A stretch of DNA of 64,000 bases from assembly GCA_914767885.1 (NCBI GenBank), contig CAJZBQ010000044.1, forward strand, positions 248,001-312,000. Reading direction: 5' to 3'. The stretch comes from Blepharisma stoltei. Its lineage: Eukaryota; Ciliophora; Heterotrichea; Heterotrichida; Blepharismidae. Positions within the stretch are counted from its first letter, which is position 1. Each line of letters starts with the position of its first letter. Below are positions 61,007 through 64,000 of this stretch, piece by piece. Made by a program: the position numbers and the translations under genes. Below the pieces are notes generated by a model that had not been told where the DNA came from, ran no database searches, and saw only the letters and a program-made list of their open reading frames with translations.

Positions 61007-62637
61007 ATTTTTTATAATAACTTCAGCTTATACTTACTTTTTAATTCGAAAAGACTTCATAAAAAATTGCATTTTAAGGGATTTTCTCTTAAGCATGGCC
61101 TTTTAAATACAAAAAATTTTTAGTCTAAGAAAAGCATAGCTTAGCAAATTTGAAGCTATTATTTATTTGCTTATAAAAAATAAACATTTTCTTAATTATT
61201 TTCAAGCTTAATACGTTTATTCAAAAGCAAACTATTTAAAGCCAAAAGAGTATACTTTTCTAATAGAGATCATTTTATTACTGTATAATAAGTAATATAC
61301 ATACATTAATAAAATTTCGACTTTTGAAAATAAAAAATAAAGCGATAAAGCAGATATATTCTTAACTTTCATGATATATCTAAATTTATTAATTTTAATT
61401 AGAAGCTTTGAGCTTTATCTCATTTATAAAAACTCTAAAACAGCAGCTTATTCTCAATATTAATCAAGCTAATCTTAGATCCTTCAATGTGCTTTAGAAT
61501 TTGGTTAAACAAACTCCAAAAAACAGCAAAGTTTTAGCATAAGCTCCAGATGGGCCAACTCTGAAGAATATCAGGTGGGTTGATGTCAGCCCAATCCATA
61601 CTTGAGATATAAGTTAACTCTTTTTATCAGAAATTTAAGAAAAATTCTTTATAAGAATATTAATTTTAAGTATTTTCTATTGCATTTTATAATCGGTACT
61701 GGTAGAAATCACTTAGTCAGTATTTGCTCTTAGAAAAAAAAATTCTTTCAAAATTGAATCTAATATAGCTAAAACTTGGCCAGTCAACCGCACACAAGCA
61801 TGCTAAAATGCATCTAAGCCTTTCCCCATATTGAAGCAAGCATAAAGAGCCATTTTTTATTTTTTTGAACAGTTGTAACTTATAAGATAATGAAGGTAAA
61901 AATCTTAATGAGAATTGAGCTATTTGAAGGTATCTTAGATATATAGTTTTAAGCAAATAATTTTAGGTACATTAAAAGTATTAATTTCTAATAATATCTG
62001 CATAAAGTGCTTATACACTCATTTTTTAATAAAATCAAATTTTACACAAAAGAAAGCATCTAATTCATTCTTCTTAGATATCTAATAGCCTATCAATTGC
62101 TGATATTAAATCTCTTTCTTGTATATCTTAGAAATTCTTTGGTGACCCTTTTTAGTCAAAATTTAAATTCATCCATCATCCTGAAAGAAGCATAAAACTG
62201 CAAAAATTCAAATTCTACAACGAAGCAAAGAAGATGCTTCTTAGGGAAATATACTTAATATTTTCTTAATAATTGCTAGAAATTTTAACCAAAAAACCTG
62301 CTCTATTCATATAAAATTTTAATTGTGCCCTTATGCATAAATATACATCAATAAAACATTGAAAATCACTAATATATGCTATGGTTCAAATATTTCCACT
62401 CTTTATAGCCAATTTCATCAGAAACAGTCTTTTACTAGTTCCCGATTATATCTAATAACCTCATTATGATTTTGAAACATTTAAAATTAAATATGAAAAA
62501 ACTCGATTTTTCCTGCAAAGATAAAAATATTAAAAATAGTTTTTTAATCAAGGAACTTCTTCACATAATCATAAGAAAGCAGAGATTCTGTTTTAGGTTC
62601 CTTCTTCAATTGATTTCTTATTAAAAAAATATATAAG
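61007..62637. other. 1.6-kb AT-rich intergenic region, nothing recognised
   Basis: No ORF with protein-like composition, no MITE ends or tRNA. The 79-codon minus frame at 61717-61956 has no coding features. A slightly less AT-rich stretch around 61540-61610 could be a decayed insert. Confidence 0.5.
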
Positions 62638-63090
62638 ATGGTAAATATAATAAAAATGAAAGCTTATCGATGCAGCTACGAAGGCTGTAACCAGACATAC
62701 TCAAATAAGTACAATCTCAGACGTCACGTATCAATAAATCACTATAAAGTTCGATTTACATGTCAAATTTGTGACAGAAAACTCTCATCAGCGCAAGGAT
62801 TAAGGGATCACGTCTATTGCCACACAGGCGAGAAACCCTACGCTTGTAAGTTTCCAGGATGCACCAAAAAATATCGGCAAGGAAGTCAATTATCGGTACA
62901 TAAGAGAAAACATGCTAAACAACTTGGATTGAAAGATTCAGATTTTGCAGAATTAAAGGTATTTTTTATGTAGTTAACTTGACTTATAAAAGATGAGATT
63001 CCAAAGATTTATCAAGTACCAACCAGTCCATTTGCAATTTCTAATGTCATTTTGCCACCATTGAGGGCATTTTTCGACATAAAAGTTTAA
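62638..63090 (+). CDS. C2H2 zinc-finger protein (145 aa)
   Basis: Three fingers: CSYEGCNQTYSNKYNLRRHV, CQICDRKLSSAQGLRDHVYC and CKFPGCTKKYRQGSQLSVHK, the TFIIIA-like CX4C type alternating with CX2C. A 15-nt intron (62959-62973, GTATTTTTTATGTAG) joins FAELK to LTWLIKDEIPKIYQVPTSPF, the Trp being TGA. The start could be the ATG at 62638 or the one six codons later. A sequence-specific DNA-binding protein, target unknown. Confidence 0.8.
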
Positions 63091-64000
63091 TTTCATAATA
63101 TAATCATCATAACTAAAGACCTTAAAAAGTAATACCATTAATAAGAATGATTTTTCTTGAGAGCTGAATTTATTAAAATATTTTACCAGGGTTAAGAGCG
63201 GCTTACAAATAAGAAAATTTGACAAAATTAATTTACAGAATTTTTAAAAATTCGTATAAAATCCTCAAGCAAGGCCATAGAGTTGCAAATTCTGTTTTGA
63301 AAATTGTTAATTTGTAATAGGATATAATATTTTGAAATTGCTTTTAGAATTAATTAAAAATCATTGATTTTTAAGGTTTCGGTATCGAGTCATAGCCAGG
63401 AGCCAAACTCATTGCACCTCTTCTGATAAAATATTTAATATCTAATTGACTTATAATATTTTGGTAGAAATATTGATGTTTTTATGCTATTTTTGCCTAT
63501 TCTTATATTTATTTGATTTTGATGCTTTCGTACAGGTATTATAGAGAAAAGACAAATTATTTCTAACGTAATAATTTCATTTTAAAATTTGGCAGTTTCA
63601 TTTTTGGCATTTTAGTTAAATTTTTTCTATACTTCAATAATGTACGATTAGTGAGCAGGTTCAATAATGAAGATTTCTTATAATAATACTATTTTCAAAG
63701 TATACCTTATAAATCAGTTTAGGAATATAACGTTTAACCATGCCCATTAAGTAATATTATAGTCATAAAATTATAAATAGTCTCCTCATTCGTTTACGCT
63801 CATAAATTATATAGCTATAGTAATTCTTCAACTCATATGCTATCTAAGGCTATTTTACCAAACCTACTGTTTCTTAAACCAATTTTTGATTTCACTTAGA
63901 ATCTAATCTTTAGCAATAATTTTTTAAAATTAATTTTTTAATCCTCAATCTCCGCCCATAGAGGCAGAGGTACTCTGAAATCTAAATTTTGTGTAAGCTT
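63091..64000. other. AT-rich region with two possible minus-strand C-terminal fragments
   Basis: The minus strand at about 63376-63420 reads RRGAMSLAPGYDSIPKP-stop, protein-like but too short to identify. At 63945-64000 two minus frames also read to stops (for example LDFRVPLPLWAEIED). Either could be a last exon separated by IESs from an upstream gene outside or at the window edge. The rest shows nothing. Confidence 0.3.

Noticed and set aside
61717-61956. 79-codon minus frame
   Set aside because: No conserved motif and not supported by neighbouring introns or IESs.
1-64000. CRISPR array, operons or Shine-Dalgarno sites
   Set aside because: Spliceosomal introns, eukaryotic families and tRNAs without encoded CCA show a nuclear eukaryotic genome; no regularly spaced repeats were seen.

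Overview
The window looks like germline (micronuclear) DNA of a heterotrich ciliate close to Blepharisma. Three things point there. In-frame TGA must be read as tryptophan in most genes, including at conserved Trp positions (PH domain, SEC14, TTLL, DNase-I-like and CDPK families), while TAA and TAG stay stops. Spliceosomal introns are 15 or 16 nt long (GT...AG), and about 19 were placed. Coding regions are also repeatedly broken by segments whose removal between TA or TNA direct repeats restores one open frame. For every gene so repaired, the remaining length is a whole number of codons. Blepharisma is an inference from knowledge of ciliates; no database was searched.

Layout: 1-3.6 kb holds a partial importin-alpha-like gene, a 1.87-kb foldback element with a 9-bp target duplication, a myristoylated Rab5-like GTPase carrying two IESs, and tRNA-Gly. 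3.9-18.3 kb holds a large coiled-coil gene, V-ATPase subunit c, a membrane protein, a SEC14 protein, a caprin-like RNA-binding protein, an FBXO3-like F-box protein, an EEP phosphodiesterase and the SEY1/RHD3 GTPase. 18.7-32 kb holds an LSm protein, CK2 beta, a GC-rich retro-insert with a GAA microsatellite, a LamG protein, a TTLL enzyme, tRNA-Trp, an M14 carboxypeptidase and a Tim44-like protein. 32.6-47.5 kb holds zinc-finger, IQ-rich, eL27, serine carboxypeptidase, PHD and CDPK genes. 48-64 kb holds a cyclin, a COMMD protein, a UBL-ankyrin-PH-AGC kinase, an ISXO2/IS1595-type transposase, a small TIM chaperone, a transmembrane RING-H2 ligase and a second zinc-finger protein.

Four classes of interrupting DNA recur: (1) a MITE of about 240-395 bp with CTCCCC termini and TNA (TTA, TAA or TCA) duplications, at least 12 copies; (2) palindromic IESs of about 90-230 bp, two sharing their ends; (3) GC-richer inserts of about 150-510 bp flanked by 10-16-bp duplications, nearly all starting with an AT-rich leader followed by ATGG, resembling target-primed (LINE/SINE-type) insertions; (4) short unique AT-rich TA-bounded IESs of 41-170 bp.

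The genes are ordinary housekeeping and signalling genes, not a pathway cluster. The notable biology is in the interruptions (how they arrived and how they are removed so exactly) and in the recoded UGA, with a tRNA-Trp(CCA) whose anticodon stem has only four pairs.
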